DNA of 7,927 nt from a bacterium (lineage in GTDB: Bacteria; Electryoneota; Electryoneia; Electryoneales; Electryoneaceae): the NCBI GenBank assembly GCA_028278125.1, contig JANQEY010000181.1:1-7927 (forward strand). The letters run 5' to 3'. A program made the position numbers and the translations under genes. Shown here piece after piece: positions 6,808-7,927 of the stretch; position 1 is the stretch's first letter, and every line of letters begins with the position of its first letter. Under the pieces are notes generated by a model that searched no databases, was not told the DNA's origin, and was given only the letters and a program-made list of their open reading frames with translations.

Positions 6808-6811
6808 CGGT

Positions 6812-7234
6812 GTGGCTAGAATAATGAGCATTGATTATGGAACCAAGAGGGTAGGGGTTGCGGTAACTGACCCCCTGCAAATAATTGCAAATGGACTTGA
6901 AACAGTTTCAACACTTGAGATTTTTGATTTTTTAAAACAATATCTCGAATCAGAAGAAGTTGAAAAGATAATCGTTGGTATGCCTTATCACCTGGATGGA
7001 ACTCCAACGAAAATTAGTCAATTAATTGAAGATTTTATTGCAAAAATCAATAAACTTTACCCGTCGATAAAAGTTGTTATTCAAGACGAACGATTTACTT
7101 CTTCAGATGCCAAAAAGATTATTTTGCAAAGCGGAGCTAAAAAGAAGAAACGACGTGACAAAAGCCTTGTGGATAAAATTAGTGCGGTACTTATTTTACA
7201 AGAATATTTAGAATCCCAAAGGAACATACTATAA
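6812..7234 (+). CDS. ruvX: Putative pre-16S rRNA nuclease / Holliday junction resolvase-like protein RuvX (YqgF)
   Basis: The 140-residue product has the family's usual length and RNase H-like fold motifs. These are IDYGTKRVGVAVTD with the first acidic residue at D8, IVGMP with DGT (53-64), DERFTS with E93 in the DER triad, and a C-terminal SLVDKISAVLILQEYLE with D121. These positions carry the acidic metal-binding site of the family. YqgF in E. coli is essential and takes part in 5' maturation of 16S rRNA; Holliday junction cleavage was proposed from its fold. A basic run (KKKKRRDK, 110-117) precedes the last helix and could contact nucleic acid. GTG 6812 is preferred because MARIMSIDYG matches the usual N-terminus. 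ATG 6824 would remove half of the first strand. No Shine-Dalgarno site is visible. def follows after 14 bp, probably in one transcript. Confidence 0.93.
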   Translation: MARIMSIDYGTKRVGVAVTDPLQIIANGLETVSTLEIFDFLKQYLESEEVEKIIVGMPYHLDGTPTKISQLIEDFIAKINKLYPSIKVVIQDERFTSSDAKKIILQSGAKKKKRRDKSLVDKISAVLILQEYLESQRNIL

Positions 7235-7248
7235 ACTAAAGATTAAAA

Positions 7249-7812
7249 ATGATTTTACCAATATACGCATTTGGTCAGCCAGTACTCAAAAAAGTTGCGA
7301 AGCCAATTGATAAGGATTATCCTGAACTAAAGCAACTGATTGAAAATATGTGGGACACTATGTACCATGCGAATGGAGTAGGTCTTGCTGCTCCCCAAAT
7401 CGGGCTTCCGATACGTTTGTTTGTCGTTGATTCTGAACAAATGATGGATGATGAAAAGGAGAAAGGAACTGGTGTCAAAAAGGTTTTTATCAATGCACAA
7501 AAAGTAGAAGAAGGTGGCGATCCCTGGGATTTTGAAGAAGGTTGTTTGAGTATTCCGGATGTGAGAGGGGATGTCAATCGACCGGCGCAATTGAAGCTGA
7601 AGTATTTGGACGAAAATTTTGAAGAACACGAAGAATTATTCACCGGAATCAATGCTCGCGTCATTCAGCATGAATATGACCATATTGACGGGATACTTTT
7701 TACAGAATTGTTGAAACCAATCAAACGAAGATTGGTTAAACGAAAACTGGAAAATATTAAAAAAGGCAAAATATCTCCGGAGTACAAAATGAAGTTTGCG
7801 AGGTTAAAATAG
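7249..7812 (+). CDS. def: Peptide deformylase
   Basis: This 187-residue enzyme removes the formyl group from the initiator methionine of new proteins in the cytoplasm. All three family motifs are intact: GVGLAAPQIG (43-52), EGCLSIP (97-103) with metal ligand C99, and QHEYDHIDG (140-148) with metal ligands H141 and H145 and catalytic E142. The length fits a full enzyme. An acidic and lysine-rich insert (about 62-78, DSEQMMDDEKEKGTG) follows the first motif, and the C-terminus is strongly basic (KRRLVKRKLENIKKGK). ATG 7249 gives the normal N-terminus (MILPIYAFGQPVLKK). It starts 14 bp after the ruvX stop with no promoter motif or Shine-Dalgarno site in the gap, so cotranscription with ruvX is likely. 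Confidence 0.96.
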   Translation: MILPIYAFGQPVLKKVAKPIDKDYPELKQLIENMWDTMYHANGVGLAAPQIGLPIRLFVVDSEQMMDDEKEKGTGVKKVFINAQKVEEGGDPWDFEEGCLSIPDVRGDVNRPAQLKLKYLDENFEEHEELFTGINARVIQHEYDHIDGILFTELLKPIKRRLVKRKLENIKKGKISPEYKMKFARLK

Positions 7813-7846
7813 TTTATTGTTTTTGGTTCATACTTCATAGTTTTTA
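7812..7846. repeat. Degenerate heptamer tract just after def
   Basis: From the last base of the def stop codon the sequence divides into heptamers: GTTTATT, GTTTTTG, GTTCATA, CTTCATA, GTTTTTA. The two middle units differ by one base and the others keep a GTTT or GTTC start. This looks like an older, decayed 7-bp array next to the intact one at 7867. No terminator hairpin is visible between def and the right edge. Confidence 0.4.
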
Positions 7847-7866
7847 TTTGGAAATTAATAACTTTT

Positions 7867-7927
7867 AAACCACAAACCACAAACCACAAACCACAAACCA
7901 CAAACCACAAACCACAAACCACAAACC
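7867..7927. repeat. Perfect heptamer microsatellite (AAACCAC)n, cut by the window edge
   Basis: Eight complete AAACCAC units and five further bases follow without a mismatch and run to the last base, so the full length is unknown. On the minus strand the unit reads GTGGTTT, giving a TTTG every 7 bp. Because 7 is not a multiple of 3, all frames of one strand read the same seven-residue cycle without stops; the minus-strand reading frame with repeated VCGLWFV is produced by this and is not a gene. Perfect identity suggests active slippage. Confidence 0.95.

Larger units (their letters stand above)
5825..6811. other. 987-bp AT-rich spacer without a credible protein gene
   Basis: Only very short frames are present on the plus strand, such as a 13-codon frame from ATG 6453 and a 12-codon frame from ATG 6538. 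None has a convincing protein character. No tRNA, rRNA or insertion sequence was recognised. The line at 6061-6120 is 18% GC by hand count. The stretch holds several inverted repeats, a 14-nt direct repeat, a strong terminator and the ruvX promoter, listed separately. It is long for a spacer in front of a housekeeping gene, which makes an untranslated transcript plausible. Confidence 0.75.

Noticed and set aside
7665..7922. Minus-strand 85-codon frame starting with VCGLWFV repeats
   Set aside because: Its N-terminus is the translated heptamer array and the rest lies antisense to def, whose motifs are intact.

Overview
The window looks like chromosomal DNA of a Bacteroidota bacterium, probably of the Saprospiria/Chitinophagia type. 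Three things point there: a giant SprB-repeat surface protein ending in a gliding-motility-type (type B) type IX secretion sorting domain, a Bacteroidota -7 promoter motif (TAnnTTTG) directly in front of ruvX, and no recognisable Shine-Dalgarno sites. The lineage call below phylum level is an inference from the style of the protein.

Layout: (1) 2-5824, plus strand: the 3' part of a very large secreted adhesin gene, cut by the left window edge. It has a CEG...GCDS module, an Ig/PKD-like stretch, 21 SprB-type repeats of about 77 residues, a PKD-like linker and a C-terminal sorting domain. (2) 5825-6811: a 987-bp AT-rich stretch without a credible protein gene but rich in signals: a weak hairpin that may end the adhesin transcript, two mutually exclusive hairpins, a 14-nt direct repeat, a possible structured RNA, a strong intrinsic terminator with no gene in front of it, and the ruvX promoter with an overlapping perfect palindrome. 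(3) 6812-7234 ruvX (YqgF) and (4) 7249-7812 def (peptide deformylase), a tight two-gene unit of housekeeping functions in ribosomal RNA maturation/nucleic acid processing and N-terminal protein maturation. (5) 7813-7927: degenerate heptamers, then a perfect AAACCAC heptamer array that runs off the right edge.

The adhesin and the ruvX-def pair are functionally unrelated and differ in base composition. In hand-counted 60-base lines the adhesin is about 50% GC, the housekeeping genes about 37%, and the spacer as low as 18%. The most unusual points are: a run of 1783 residues in the adhesin with no lysine or arginine; a sub-block of repeats locked to an exact 231-bp period; an apparently leaderless GTG start of ruvX under a palindromic operator candidate; and an orphan terminator hinting at an untranslated transcript between the adhesin and ruvX.
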